From Jaltomata sinuosa (taxonomy: Eukaryota; Streptophyta; Magnoliopsida; Solanales; Solanaceae): a stretch of DNA of 64,000 nucleotides. This document shows positions 33,385 through 45,515 of the stretch, one piece after another. The stretch spans positions 434,001-498,000 of the forward strand of contig QJPP01000860.1 of the NCBI GenBank assembly GCA_003996215.1. Direction: 5' to 3'. How positions within the stretch are numbered: the stretch's first letter is position 1; every line of letters begins with the position of its first letter. Below the pieces are notes generated by a model that did no database searches, was not told the origin of the DNA, and was given only the letters and a program-made list of their open reading frames with translations. A program made the position numbers and the translations under genes.

Positions 33385-35142
33385 ACACTGGTTTTTCCTA
33401 CTGATACTAGGCTCGGCAAGGCCGTAGCACTAGACATGATTTTCTACAAATTTAGACCCGAACACATGCCAGGCCCCCTGTTTAGGGATTTGAGATTTTT
33501 GATTCTGATTTAGACCCGGATATGCTCTGGGAACCCTTGAGAGGGTTACTAGGACTTTTACCACTGATTTAGACCCGAGTATACTTCGAGCACCTTTATA
33601 GAGGGGTTTTGAGATTACTACTACTATTTTAGACCCGGTTAAATTTTGGGCATGTATTACGAGGTTTTGAGTATTGAGCTACTATTGAGATTGGTGCGAT
33701 TTGTATGTGGTCGATGAGTAGACCTTCATGGACCCTACCGATCCTGGGCAATTTCCTACGGGCTGACGCACGCGCCAGGAGGAGGGGTGTACGGTGAGGT
33801 AGAGGTGCACGGGTAGAGTCCTTCCATGGGTCCCGCCTCTACATGGGCCTTTGAGGTACTTGAGGGGGGAACATACAGGTTACTTTCACATCATATCATT
33901 ATCATGCATTTGGTATTCTGACTCCACCCTTGTTTGTTGTGTGTTCAGTGTATGCTCCGGTTATATGGGCGACCGGAGGGTTTTTTCACTTGATTTTGTT
34001 CCTAGGTTGTATGGGCGGCCATTGGGACTATAGGTATATTATATTACTTCTGTCATTTTGTAGAACTAGTAAGGACCTTAGGTACCAATTGGATGAGTGG
34101 TTTTAGCCTGTAGAGGCACCGACTTTGGGACTGAGAATATTGAGAGGCTAGTGGGTCCCATATTATTGAGATACTGATTGTGTAGCTTTTTGAGCAATTG
34201 TGGGGTATTGATTCCTATTTTTATTCTAGCTTGATTAGCAGATTTGGATACTTATGGGTTAGTTACTCCATCTTATCCTCGAATTGTGAGTTGATTACAT
34301 TTATTTTTATCTTGGTATGTGATGTCTTAGACATGCATCTGTTAGTTTGTGATTTCTAGTTCGATTGTTTGTTTGCTTCCCTTCTTTCCCTTTATTTTTG
34401 AGGTTACCGGTATGCCGCCCATCTCTTTAAATTCTCTTTATATACACTATATTTTGCAAGGATCCAGGTGTGTCCTTATTCCTTCTTTCACCTGTGATTC
34501 TGTTTATGTATACCTTATGTGCTAGCTGGTTTTACTTGTACTCTTGGTTGAATTACTCTTGTGCTAGTTTCCTTGTGCTTCTTCCTTATTCTCTGTAACT
34601 GTTTTTCCTTGAATTCTGCTTATTATTGAGTTTATATTTTATATGCACTCCATCGGCCGATGATGCCTACTGGGTACCTATTGCTTAGCAATTGGTGCTC
34701 ATACTACACTTCTATATTTTTTGGGTACAAATATTAGTGTGAGCTTTCGTCGTTGATCGCGTGGGGACTCATGTAGCTTCTGGATATTAAAGACTAGGGT
34801 GAGCGCTTGACGGTCGGGGCTTGACCATACCGCATCTTTGTACTATTACTCTTTGTATATTCGGAGACAATTGTACTTATCTTTTGTTACTTTTAGCACT
34901 TGTATTCTATTAGAAGCTTCTGTAAAGTCTATTCCAAGTCTTGGAGTTGGTGTAGTTTTCTAATATATATTTGGGTATTTTCTTTCGCTTGTCTTTATCT
35001 TATCCTGCTTCTACTTATTTCAACTTGTCATGCATATTTGTTAGGTGGTAGCCCATTACTAATCATTTCATGCTACGGTAAATTGGTTCGCCTATTAGGG
35101 TGTTGTAGGTGCCATCATGACCTGGGAAATTGGGTCATGACA
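33385..35142 (+). repeat. B2: 3' part of a B-family 5' LTR
   Basis: It enters inside the LTR at tcctactgatactaggctcg, matching B3 at about 40765. It continues through the cctactgggtacc block near 34670 and ends gggtcatgaca at 35142. A primer site follows at once, so this was a 5' LTR. The first half of the LTR is missing. Confidence 0.8.
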
Positions 35143-35145
35143 GTT

Positions 35146-35292
35146 TGGTATCAGAGCCTAGGTTCACCGGTGTCATGGTATAGAAGCAAGTGTCAAAGTA
35201 GAGTCTCACGGATCGGTACGATGACGTCTGTATCCTATTTGCGGGAGGCAGCAGGGCATTGTTTGGAAAAGTTCCATTTTCTTGTCTCCTTA
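35146..35292 (+). other. B2 primer-binding site and leader remnant
   Basis: TGGTATCAGAGCC at 35146-35158 is the initiator-Met primer site. The following leader, gttcaccggtgtcatgg, matches B3 at about 42405. The leader ends near 35292 at tcgtgctctcgaatc, where pararetroviral control-region sequence begins. Gag and everything downstream are absent. Confidence 0.8.
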
Positions 35293-35295
35293 TCG

Positions 35296-35676
35296 TGCTC
35301 TCGAATCATAGATATAATTTGAAAATATTAATTTGAAAATATTATCAAAAGAACAGTAGGAAATTAAACAAGCAAAACAACAGTTAAGAAAATTAAGAAG
35401 AACCAAAAGATACTACAAAAGTTTTATTTTTAAAATAAATTAAAACAACAGTAGAGAAAGAGAAAGTACTTAAAAGAAAGATTTTTATTGAATAGAGGGA
35501 AAATTGAGTATATAGAGGGAAATGATGGGTAATATGGAAGTGAGTGTCTAAGTTTCTGAATGCCCTTCTTCATACAAAGCAAAGGCCTTAAATAGACCTG
35601 AAAGTTTTGACTCAGCCTACTACTAATACTATTTATCTAGCATATGTCTACACGTGGCAGACTTAATATTACATGG
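35296..35676 (-). promoter_or_regulatory. Second, isolated copy of the pararetroviral promoter and leader
   Basis: This closely matches 15355-15732 in the same orientation. It includes a TATA box CTATTTAAG at 35595-35587, an AATAAA at 35489-35484, and one copy of the upstream G-box-like unit (catatgtctacacgtggc). It stops just before where the primer site would be and carries no viral coding sequence on either side. The left neighbour is the B2 leader and the right neighbour is LTR E1. Confidence 0.78.
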
Positions 35677-36115
35677 CGGATTGGAAAACGGACCGTTTTC
35701 TCTTCCGTTTTAACTCTCACAATTCGATTAACTTCTTGTCAGATATACATCTTCTTGGTAAACTAATAATAACTTTAGACTCCGGATGTGGATTAATGCA
35801 CGGTCAGTGGAGTTGGAAAGAAGACTCGAAGACCTTTAATTTTACGGGTGATAGGACACCTAACTATTTATATTTTAGGAGTTATGATCTTTTGAAGTTG
35901 ACCCTAGTTAGAAGGTTATACGAAAACTCAGCCGGTAGAGAAGCTTTCAACATAACTTGTGCTAGAGGTTCATTAAGACCTTAATTCACATCCAAAGCTC
36001 TTCCAACACATAGTGCTTGACCATAACACCTAGTTACTATGAAATCTTCCGAGTTCAGGTCTAATTACACGCGAAAACTTATTGGAATCCTAGCTCAAAA
36101 GTTTGGGGTATTACG
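35677..36115 (-). repeat. LTR fragment of family E (E1), U3 start
   Basis: The sequence starting cggattggaaaacggaccgt matches 44865-44985 in LTR E2 and then continues past the point where E2 stops. It ends tttggggtattacg, the inverse of a GTAATACCCC LTR start. The inverse polypurine tract atctcccccttagaatcatt follows. It is thus a 3' LTR of a minus-strand element with most of its length missing. Confidence 0.72.
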
Positions 36116-37827
36116 ATATCTCCCCCTTAGAATCATTCATCCTCGAATGATGGGTAACTCTAAGATGAAAGATCAAATGAAACCATTATAAATTCTGCCA
36201 TATGCTTAGGCTTCAAAAATGAGTCAAGATATTGCAACCCAAAGTCAAGATATTTATTAAAGCATACAAGAACGCGAATTCCTTTGAGCACGAATACTAT
36301 GACTTGGATAAATTGGAACATGCTTAGGAGTTCACAACATAGGTAAGGATTTATCTTCTTTCCCTTAGGGACTAATCGTGGACCGAGGGAGGAAGTTTTA
36401 ACACTCAAAAGCTGGGGTAGAGTAATGTCTCAACTACCATAGAGAGAAAATATGCAAGCAAGGTAAAACACGGCATACCCAAGCCCAAATCTCTAAAAGG
36501 GAAACTCAATGACACTAAGACTAGTCTTTGATTAACAACTCACCATCTCCCCCATAGTTCAAAAATTAATAACTTAATTCTGCAAACTAATCTTATACGC
36601 TAAAATAGTCCCTCCAAAATCAATGGGAGCATCACCATACTCAAAACACTTAACCCTAACCATATATGGATCCCTCAATTTTCTCGTTAGGGACACTCTT
36701 TACAACCACCTTAGCTTTTTTCACACTTCACAATACGAACCCACTAGCTTTCTATATATGGCACGTACCACTCATGACCCCATGTAACCATACATACACA
36801 CTATCTTAAACACTCATTACCTTCCCTCTCACTCTAAGGCTCTTCTTAACCTCTAGACTTAGCCAAGACCTTCACATCTTACCTATAGGTTTCATCTAGC
36901 ACATTCACACTTAACAACTTACTTCTCACAAATGCCATATCAACATACATAAATTAAATTCCCAAAATCCACACATTTTTTTCTACCTCACTGATAATTC
37001 ACAACTCAAACATATAACCTAACACTTAAATCAAATGGTCGCACAACTTCTTTTCACACATATTACTACTTCTTTGACCAAATGTCTAAACTAGCTTCAT
37101 AACTCTATTTACATCAAAGGGTTCTTCCTTCAAGCTACAAAGTGCAACCTAGTTCTATCAATTCTTAACTACTTTTTACTCAATTTGAAGCCTATATATG
37201 ATATATACTAACACATTAACAAGTTCTCAAACACTAAAACAAGAAACTCCCCCTCTAAATACTATCATAAAATCTACACCACACTTACTATAATTCAACC
37301 AATACTTAAGAAAATACCACCACATCACTCACACTATTCCCGGGTCACACCACTACTTGCAACTCTAATCACATCCTTTCATCCCACTTAAATGTGCTTT
37401 CTAAAATAAGTCTAAGAGAAAGGTCTGGATACTTGTCTTATTCTTGATCTAATGCACGATGCATAAGAACAAGGGTGCAATCTTTTTAATCAATGGATGT
37501 AAATGAACTAATGGGCTCCTCTCAAGCCTTTGTGCAACCTCTTACCTTTCTGCGGGCTCTATCTGAGAAAAATCAACTTGATAGGAGTATGAGATTTACT
37601 GCTTCTACAAACTCAAAGATAAGGCATGGTTGGAGGAACTTGGAATAACGCACGAACTTGTATGAGTTTCTTAGGGGACAACATTGATGCATAATCTAAA
37701 GTAAGAATGCCATGAGAAACTTTTCTTAAATTCCCATCGTCTCTCGTTTATATAAGTGGGGACCTCACAACCATAAATAAGATCCTACTGATACGGCTTC
37801 ATAGACTCCCTAGCAAACTTGAACTCT
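36116..37827 (-). other. E1 internal region, non-coding, very G-poor on the plus strand
   Basis: It starts with the polypurine tract and a cattcatcctcgaatgatgg block like that of D. From about 36541 to 37360 the plus strand is almost devoid of G and rich in A, C and T. No gag, protease, RT or integrase motif is found, and frames are short. It resembles the non-coding body of a LARD-type element. Position between two family E LTR pieces supports that, but this is inference. Confidence 0.55.
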
Positions 37828-38352
37828 ATGCAACCCATACCCGTCTGGATGCTGAATAGTCCTCCCAAAACATACTATATGATCAAAATATAAGTCTTAA
37901 AAACACTTTCTAAAAATCATGCATGTATCTAAAATATCGTATCAAGAAACATATCTTTCTTTATGAGACTTGGCTCTAAATCGTCATAACTTGCTTAAAC
38001 TTTTCAAGATACGATAAATTCTTTAACTTTTCACGTCATGGCATAATACATAAGGGTTTTCATAAACTTTTCATAAATTAACTACCTTTGAATATACTTT
38101 ATAATAAGACCATGGTTAAACCCATTGAAGCATGAAATCAACTTTCAATACAAATCCCCAAGTCATAAACTTTAAGTGAAACTAAATCTTGTTTAGGAAA
38201 ATTAAACGTAAGTTCAAGACTGACCTTAACATCGGGGAATAATTCACAATACTTAAAGCATATAGAAAAAAGTTATAATAAAACTCAAGAACAAAACTTA
38301 AAATATTTGGATCTTAAATAACCCTAACTTGAAAACATGACTCAACATGGAA
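37828..38352 (-). repeat. LTR fragment of family E, middle part
   Basis: Starts acccatacccgtctggatgc and matches 43964-44485 of E2 nearly base for base. Both outer ends of the LTR are missing. It would be the remnant of the 5' LTR of E1. It stops at gactcaacatggaattcata. Confidence 0.78.
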
Positions 38353-38563
38353 TTCATACAGTTCAATGATGGCAAAAAAAACTTCTCAGATTAGAAGGTT
38401 CTGGATTTGGAGTTTGTGGTTGCAAAAAAGGTATTGCTGATGGTGTAAACCATGAAGGGTTTGTAAGGAGGTTTGATAAAAATTTCAAGCTTATATTGAG
38501 GTTTATTTGCTCGTTTGAGATACAATGCCGTATTAGCGAGTCAGCCTTACCTCCTGGTCTATC
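38353..38563. other. Short unassigned sequence
   Basis: About 210 bp between LTR fragment E and the B3 LTR. It matches no other part of the window that I can see and shows no coding signal. The last five bases, ctatc, would be one copy of the B3 target duplication, but the partner end is not in the window. Confidence 0.4.
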
Positions 38564-41500
38564 TGTAATTACCCTTATGGTTATTTATGCGTGTTCGCCT
38601 TTATTGTACCATTAGATCTTGCCTATAGAGGCCCCAAGTCATTTATGGCTTGTTGGAACCGATAGTTCGGTGCCTGGGCTATTTGTTTGGTGTTTTTGTC
38701 ATTACTTATTTTAGAGCTTTAAGCTTTTAAAATTGTTGACTTCGGTCAACATTCTTTGTAAACGTGCTCAAAATCAAATTCTAATAGTTCTATTAACTCT
38801 GAAGCATTGACTTTGGTCTAGTGGGATATTTGGTCGGGATTCGAGAGCTTTTCAACTTGAAATTCACTCTCGTTTTGTGTTTTTAGGACAGTTGGGCTTG
38901 TTTGGTTGACTTTGGTCAATATTTGGAGAAGATGGCCTCGGATGGAAATTCCATTAACGTTGTTAGCTCTGGAACATTGAGGTTAGGCTAAAGGGACCAT
39001 TAGTTTTTGTCCCGAGGCTTCCAGACTTGTTTTCGGCCATTGGGTTTTGTTTTGGTAATAGTTAGCCTAAGATTTGTTTTGGGCACGTGGACCACCTTTT
39101 AATTAAATCGAACTCTAATGGGATTTTTTTCGATTGTGTTGGATCTAAAATGCCATTTGTAGTCAAATAGCTCTTTTCATTTGTGTTTGTGGGACCTCAG
39201 ATGCTTCCCGATGGTTCAATCATGCCTTTTAAACTTAACTGGTTTTTGGCTGTGATGTTGTACCTGTTGGGTCTGCATTTGTGGACATTCAATCACATTT
39301 GCGGTGAGATGCCATATTTATGGTGTTTGGACAGAAGTGTTGGTTCCACAATTGTGGTGCTTGGCCGCATTTGTGGCTTTCGTATTTGCGGTGGTTTCTC
39401 CGCAATTGTGGAGGTCACTATTGCTCCGTGCCTTCGTAATTGCGATGGAAATGTTGCAATTGCGATGTCTGCTGGCAGTTTTAAAAATTAAAACATTGTT
39501 TTTCTTTTCCTCATTGCACACCTCACTGCTCTCTTGTAAAAAGCTCCAAAACTAAAATTTGTTCACTTCTGGCTAATAAAGTCCTTGGGGAAATCACACC
39601 AAACTCCTTGAGCTTCTTCCGGTACTATTATGGTAAGTTTCTTTCTTCCACAACTTGTCTTCTCCAATTTATTAAACCCACCATTGTTGTCTTCTCCATT
39701 GGCTTAAATCTCCATTGTTGCCATTCTCTCGAGTTCAAAAAATGGTTATAGATTCTGTACCGGGTGAAGTGCATGCTTAGCAGGCTCGTTCTTATTCACA
39801 TTCTTCGCTTAATTCTTCTATTTTTGTAGGTGATTCTTTCCTTAAATTACTTCTTTGGTTCCTTGACTTTTAGGGGCTGTTCTAGCTCAAAGTTCTTTCC
39901 CAATTACCTTGATTTTTTGGGAATGTAACCCCATGGTCATTGTGACTATTTTGTCCACTTCTCTTTTCAGTTTCGGGTTATGGGGCCCACAGGTCTGCCG
40001 GTGATCCGAATTTTGACCCAGCTATTTTTATAGTGTTATGGGTATCGTTAGTCTCGTATTAATGTGTAGATTATTGTATTGATAGTGGTTTCGCAAATTA
40101 GAGCTTCTCGAAGAAGTTCGAGCCTGGATGACGCTATCCTCGCAGCTATTCGTCGGGGGACAGGTAGGTTATGGCTTTTGCTACCTAGACTCTGCGTATA
40201 TAGGCTATAATTGCATTAATTAGTATCCTTGTTGGGTTATATTAGGTTGGTACCCCAGACCTTGTCCGCCTTTTTGTCCGCTTATTTCATACGTTTTTTG
40301 TAGTATTCACGTAGTATCGTATATTACCCTTGTGGACCTGTGCAGCCTTGCGTTGACTCTAGAACATAGATGGTGGGTTATTTGGGAATGTCCTTGAGTC
40401 TCGGACATAGAGCTTTTAGTTTAGGCTGGTGATGTCTGGGGTAGAGTTGTTTAGCCTATGCAAGGCCGATAGGAATGTTTGTGAGCCATTTTGGGCTATT
40501 GTATTGTTTGCGAGCATATCATACATTAAAAAAGGTTTTCCATGCATGTTTTACTACTGATTTGGCTTCGGGACTACTATAATAAAATTTCTAAACCTTG
40601 CATGGCCTCACGGGCCCATTTTTGGTAATTTTACTTTGAAAGGGTTTTGAAATAGGCTTTGATGAAACCTCTCAGAGTTGAGAGGATATTATGATGATTT
40701 GATTACTAGTTTTACTACTGACACAAGGCTCGGCTGGGTAGAGCACTATACTTAATTTCCTACTGATACTAGGCTCGGTTGGGCAAAGCACTAGACTTGA
40801 TTTCTACTGATCTACACCCGAATATACTTCGGGCACCCTATGAAAGGGTCTTCTGAGATCACTACTATTATTTTATACCTGGGTCGAAGCCGGGCATGTG
40901 CTACGAGATTCTGAGTTTTGAGCTATACTTGAGATTGTGTGATTTTGTATGTGGTTGAGGGGTAGACCACCATGGACTCCTGTTGTTCCTTGGCCATAGG
41001 CTATGGGACAACACAACGTTCCAGGAGGAGGGGTGTACGGCGTATGAGAGGTATACAGGAAAGGGCCTTCCATGGATCCTGCCTTTATTAGGCCTTATAG
41101 GTACTGGAAGGAGTAACATACGAGGCACTATTTCATTAAATTCATCATCACAATGCATATTTCACTTAGATTCCACCCTTGTTTATTGTTTGTTCAGTGC
41201 ACGCTCCTGTTGTATGGGTGGCCGGAGGGTTTGTTTTTACTTGATTGCGATGCGGCCGTTGGGACTGTAGGTAGATTATTACTCCTATCATTTTATAGAG
41301 CTTGTCATAGTCCTTGGTTCTTGGTGGATTGGTAAGTTTTAGCCTATTGAGGGTCCTAGTTTTGGGCTTGAGTATTGAGGGGCTAATGAGCCATATACTA
41401 TTGAGGCACTATTGTGCAGTATTATGAGCAGATTGTGGGTGTTTGGTCCTATTCTTTGTCATAATTTTGAGTAGTAGCTATCGGTTATGGTGGTTTAGTT

Positions 41501-42383
41501 AACCCATTCTATGTTTGTATTTATGAAATTGATCTGATTTATGATTATCTTGATAGTTTGTGTTTAAAGCATGTTTCTATTAGTGTATGCTTTCTAATTT
41601 GATTATGTTGGATTGCCTTCCTTCTTTCCTTTTTACTTAAGGTTATCGGTATACCACTATTTTTCTCAACTCTCTCTCTTTACTTATATTGTTGTGCAAG
41701 GACTCCAGGTGCGTTCTTCCTTCTTTCACATGTGTTCATGTGTATGTAGCCTTTCGGTGCTAGCATGTTGTACTCGTAACTCCTGTTTAATTACTCTTGG
41801 TACTAGTTCCTTGTGCTTCCTCCTCTATTTTCATGATTGTTTTCTTGTTATCTGCCATAATACTATTTTTGTATCTTATATGCGCTCAGTCAGCCGATGA
41901 TGCCTACTGAGTACCCGTTGCTTAGCAATTCATGCTCATACTACACTTATGCATCTTTCTGGTTCAGATACTAGTTTATCTTTGCCGATGATTGCATTGG
42001 AGACTCGTGTAGCTTTTGGATCTTTGAAACTTGGGTGAGTGCCTGGCGGTCGGGGATTGACCACATCTCCTCTTTTGTACTGTTACTCCTTGTATATTCG
42101 GAGACAGTTGTACTTATCTTTTGTTACTTCTAGCACTTGTATACTATTAGAAGCTTATGTACTGTCGAAACCAAGTCTTGGGATTTGTGTAGTTTCATTA
42201 TGTATATATATTCACGTTATTGCTTCCGCATTGTCTTATCTTATATTCTGCTTCCGCTTCTTTCTCCTTATTATGCATATTGGTTAGATAGTAGCCCATT
42301 ACTAACCTTTTTAAGATACCGGAGTTAGTTCACCTACTGGGGGTTGTAGGTGCCATCATGACTTGAGAAATCGGATCGTGACA
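38564..42383 (+). repeat. B3 5' LTR (about 3.8 kb)
   Basis: Starts tgtaattacccttatgg and ends atcggatcgtgaca. Blocks shared with B1: ccaagtcatttatggcttg (38636) and the gcctactgagtaccc region (about 41900). It is longer than the A-family LTRs at 3.0 kb. ORFs at 39183, 40983, 41613 and 42039 are frames within the LTR without motifs. Confidence 0.85.
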
Positions 42384-42386
42384 GCT

Positions 42387-42398
42387 TGGTATCAGACC
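42387..42398 (+). other. B3 primer-binding site
   Basis: TGGTATCAGACC lies three bases after the LTR end. It differs from the canonical TGGTATCAGAGCC by a missing G. The leader gttcaccggtgtcgtag follows, as in B2. Confidence 0.8.
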
Positions 42399-42590
42399 TC
42401 TAGGTTCACCGGTGTCGTAGTACAGAAGCAAGTGTCTAAGTAGAGTCTCATAGATTGGTACGATGCCGTCCATATCAAATTTGTTGGAGGATATAGGGCA
42501 TTGTTAGCAAGAGTTCCATCTTCTTGTCTCCGTATCATGCGTTCCTGGCTCTATTGACTTCTAAATTTTGATTGTTTCATTCCTGCTCAG

Positions 42591-42868
42591 ATGTCTAAGA
42601 TGAGTGCGACAACCTTTTGTGTCGAGGCTTCCGTGCCTGTTGCTTCAGTTCTTCCATTAGTTCCATGACTTCAGAGTGAGAGTTTGCTACATCTGATAAG
42701 AGGTGTGGGGTCATCCCAGCCTCCGATTGGAATTATAGCTACCCCAGTTCTTCAGGACAATGTGTCTAGGACTATGAGTCCTCTGGTCGGTGTTTCGATA
42801 CCCGGTTCTATGAGCAGTTATTCACCCAGGGTTGAGCTTCCAGTTCTTCAGCAGGGTTGTATGTCGGT
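42591..42868 (+). pseudogene. B3 gag N-terminus
   Basis: The ATG at 42591 opens MSKMSATTFCVEASVPVASV and meets a TGA at codon 26. The frame then continues with IIATPVLQDNVSRTMSPLVG, which parallels the A1 gag segment ATPVLQDTLVRLLGF. It is cut at 42869 by the LTR E2. Only the pre-capsid part of gag is present. Confidence 0.65.
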
Positions 42869-44988
42869 TGTCACACCCCGGGCCTACACCCTGGACGTAA
42901 CCGGCACTCGAAACCATGAATGGCTCGAGAGAACCACTTGGCCTGGCATACAACTAATAAAGCTGAACTTTTTAATAAAAATTGTGAAAGCTGGAAACAT
43001 GGGCTAACCTTTGTAAATAAGATAAAAATAAAATAATATAAACTTTTATTAACTGATAAGAATAAATTTTTAACAACTAGGTACAACTGACTTGACTTGA
43101 CTATGTCTATGAAGGTTCTACTACATTATAAATATGTCAACGTTTATGTAACAAAAGAGCTAGAGACAGGAATACTGATACATCCTCGGAAGATTGAGAA
43201 CTCTCTCAAGCTGATGCAATAGCCTACTGAAGAGTCTGTACACAAACCTGCATATGTGAAAGCTGGGCAATACATTGTCCATTGATGTAGCGCAAAAAGA
43301 GTGTCAATACTTTGAATGTATTGGTACATAATAGCGGAAGAAAAACTGAAGCTGACTTAACTTTTGAATTAAATCATAACATATGACATGAGTACAAAGA
43401 TATGGGACAAAGACCCACTGGCCTTTTCCTGCAAAGCTGTTGGGGTTAAAGTAGTACAATGAATAAGTTATTTAAAAACATTAAAAACATGTAATAACTT
43501 GAATAATAAACTTTGTGAAATGTTAGCCCGAAAATACTTTGTTACAATATTGTAATACAACAACTTTAATACAATTCGTCAAACAAAAACTGAGACTAGA
43601 AAATAAATGACTGATATCTGAACAAAACTTAAAAACAATGCTTCATAAAAACTCTCTTTAAACTGGTGGCCTCAGCCAATCATATATTTTATCAAAATAA
43701 GTAAGTTTTCTTTTGGGGAGTTTCCTTTAATCGACATAAACCATGTGAGCATCATGGAGTACAACGTCTTATCCACATTGCCAGAACCCAATGACTTGCC
43801 CTCGTTGACAGAGCCATCCTATACATTGTCAGGGTATCAGATGAAACATAATTTTGGGATCCCAATGCTTAGCCCGAAGGCTATAAATAATGGAGGAGTC
43901 CCCCTATTTGCAGATGATCCTATCCTACGGTGGCAACGTAGTTTTGGGGCATGTTTTGTCAAAACCCATACCCGTCTCGGTGCTGAATAGTCCACCCAAA
44001 ATATACTATATGCTTAAAATATAAGTCTTAAAAACACTTTCTAAAAATCATGCATGTATCTAAAATATCGTATCAAGAAACATATCTTTCTTTGCGAGCC
44101 TTGGCTCTAAATCATCATAACTTGTTTAAACTTTTCAAGATACGATAAATTCTTTCACTTTTCACGTCATGGCATAATACATAAGGGTTTTCATAAACTT
44201 TTCATAAATTAACTTCCTTTTAATATACTTTATAACAAGACCATGGTTAAACCCATTGAAGCATAAAATCAACTTTCAATACAAATCCGCAAGTCATAAA
44301 CTTTAAGTGAAACTAACTCTTGTTTATGAAAATTAAACGTAAGTTCAAGAACGACCTTAACATCGGGGAATAATTCACAATACTTAAAGCATATAGAAGA
44401 AAGTTATAACAAAACTCAAGAACAACGCTTTGAATATTTGGATCTAAAATAACCCTAACTTGAAATCATGACTCAACATGGAATTCTTGAATCACTTATG
44501 GGGATGAACAGGTTTCCCCATGAAACGTATTGCTCTGACGTACCAGGAGATGAACTATGGAGAAGAATCCTTTGGATTTAGAGCCCTAACTTGATTTTTC
44601 TTGATTCTTGAAAGTTTTAAACCTTGAGAGGATTTGAGAGGCAACTTTTAATCCATGTTAGGGTAAATAGAGAAGTGAGAGACATTTTAAAAGTGTGGGG
44701 GATTACCCTAGGAGTCCTATTTATAGGCAATTCCAATTAGAATCCGGATTGGTCTAGGAAGGAAAAACGCATCCAAAATGGTCGCCAAAATGGTCTGTTT
44801 TGGCCACAAACGGGCCTTTTTCTTAAGCATTTTAACTCAGTGATTTTTTTGAGTTTTTGATCCTGGAAACGGTTTTGAAAATGGACCGTTTTACCAAAAA
44901 ATGGACCATTTTCTCTTTCGTTTTAACTCTCAAAATCGATGAACTTCTCGTCAGACATACGTCTTCTTGGTAAACTGATCATAATATT
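42869..44988 (-). repeat. LTR of family E (E2), U3 end missing
   Basis: Starts tgtcacaccccgggcctaca, the inverse of an LTR end ...GGGGTGTGACA. It runs for 2.1 kb. The part 43964-44485 matches 37828-38352, and 44865-44985 matches 35677-35760. It stops near 44988 where AT-rich sequence and a TA microsatellite begin, so the minus-strand LTR start is lost. Confidence 0.78.
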
Positions 44989-45180
<192 letters not shown>

Positions 45181-45216
45181 TAATAATATAACAACATAAG
45201 AAGTGGTGAAAATATC

Positions 45217-45400
45217 CCTGAACTATACGTGAATTATTACTTTAGTCCCCAAACTACTCCTAGCAATTAAAACACCCCCAAACTTGACTAATCGAACTTA
45301 AAAACACCCCCAAACTATACGCAAATTATTATTCTTGTCTCCAAACTACTCCTAGCAATTAAAATACCCCCAAACTTGACTAAATGAACTTAAAAACACC
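45217..45400. repeat. Two tandem copies of a 92-bp unit
   Basis: Each unit starts near aactatacg (45221 and 45313) and contains ctccaaactactcctagcaa-type and acttaaaaacaccccc sequences. The two are about 90% alike by eye. No terminal inverted repeats or coding potential were found. The following sequence to 45515 (with aggcgcgcgtgagg) is unassigned. It may be a miniature DNA transposon piece. Confidence 0.75.
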
Positions 45401-45515
45401 CCCGATCTTCCACATTACATAGAAAGTGGTCTCAACCTCATTTAGGCGCGCGTGAGGAACTTATAAAAAAGTCATGAAAGCAACCAACAGTAAAAAGCCT
45501 CATTTAATATTTTTC

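Larger units (their letters stand above)
38564..42868 (+). mobile_element. Chromovirus B3: 5' LTR, primer site and gag start, cut by E2
   Basis: A long LTR (38564-42383), primer site and the first part of gag in plus orientation. The element is broken at 42869 by LTR E2, and its body does not resume to the right within the window. The LTR matches those of B1, B2 and B4. Confidence 0.82.

Noticed and set aside
35146..35158. tRNA gene fragments suggested by TGGTATCAGAGCC
   Set aside because: The match is the short primer-site complement only; no cloverleaf or further tRNA sequence follows here or at the other sites.
35673..35984. 103-residue ORF starting MADWKTDRF
   Set aside because: It spans the junction of the viral control-region copy and LTR E1 and continues through LTR sequence, so it is a chance frame.
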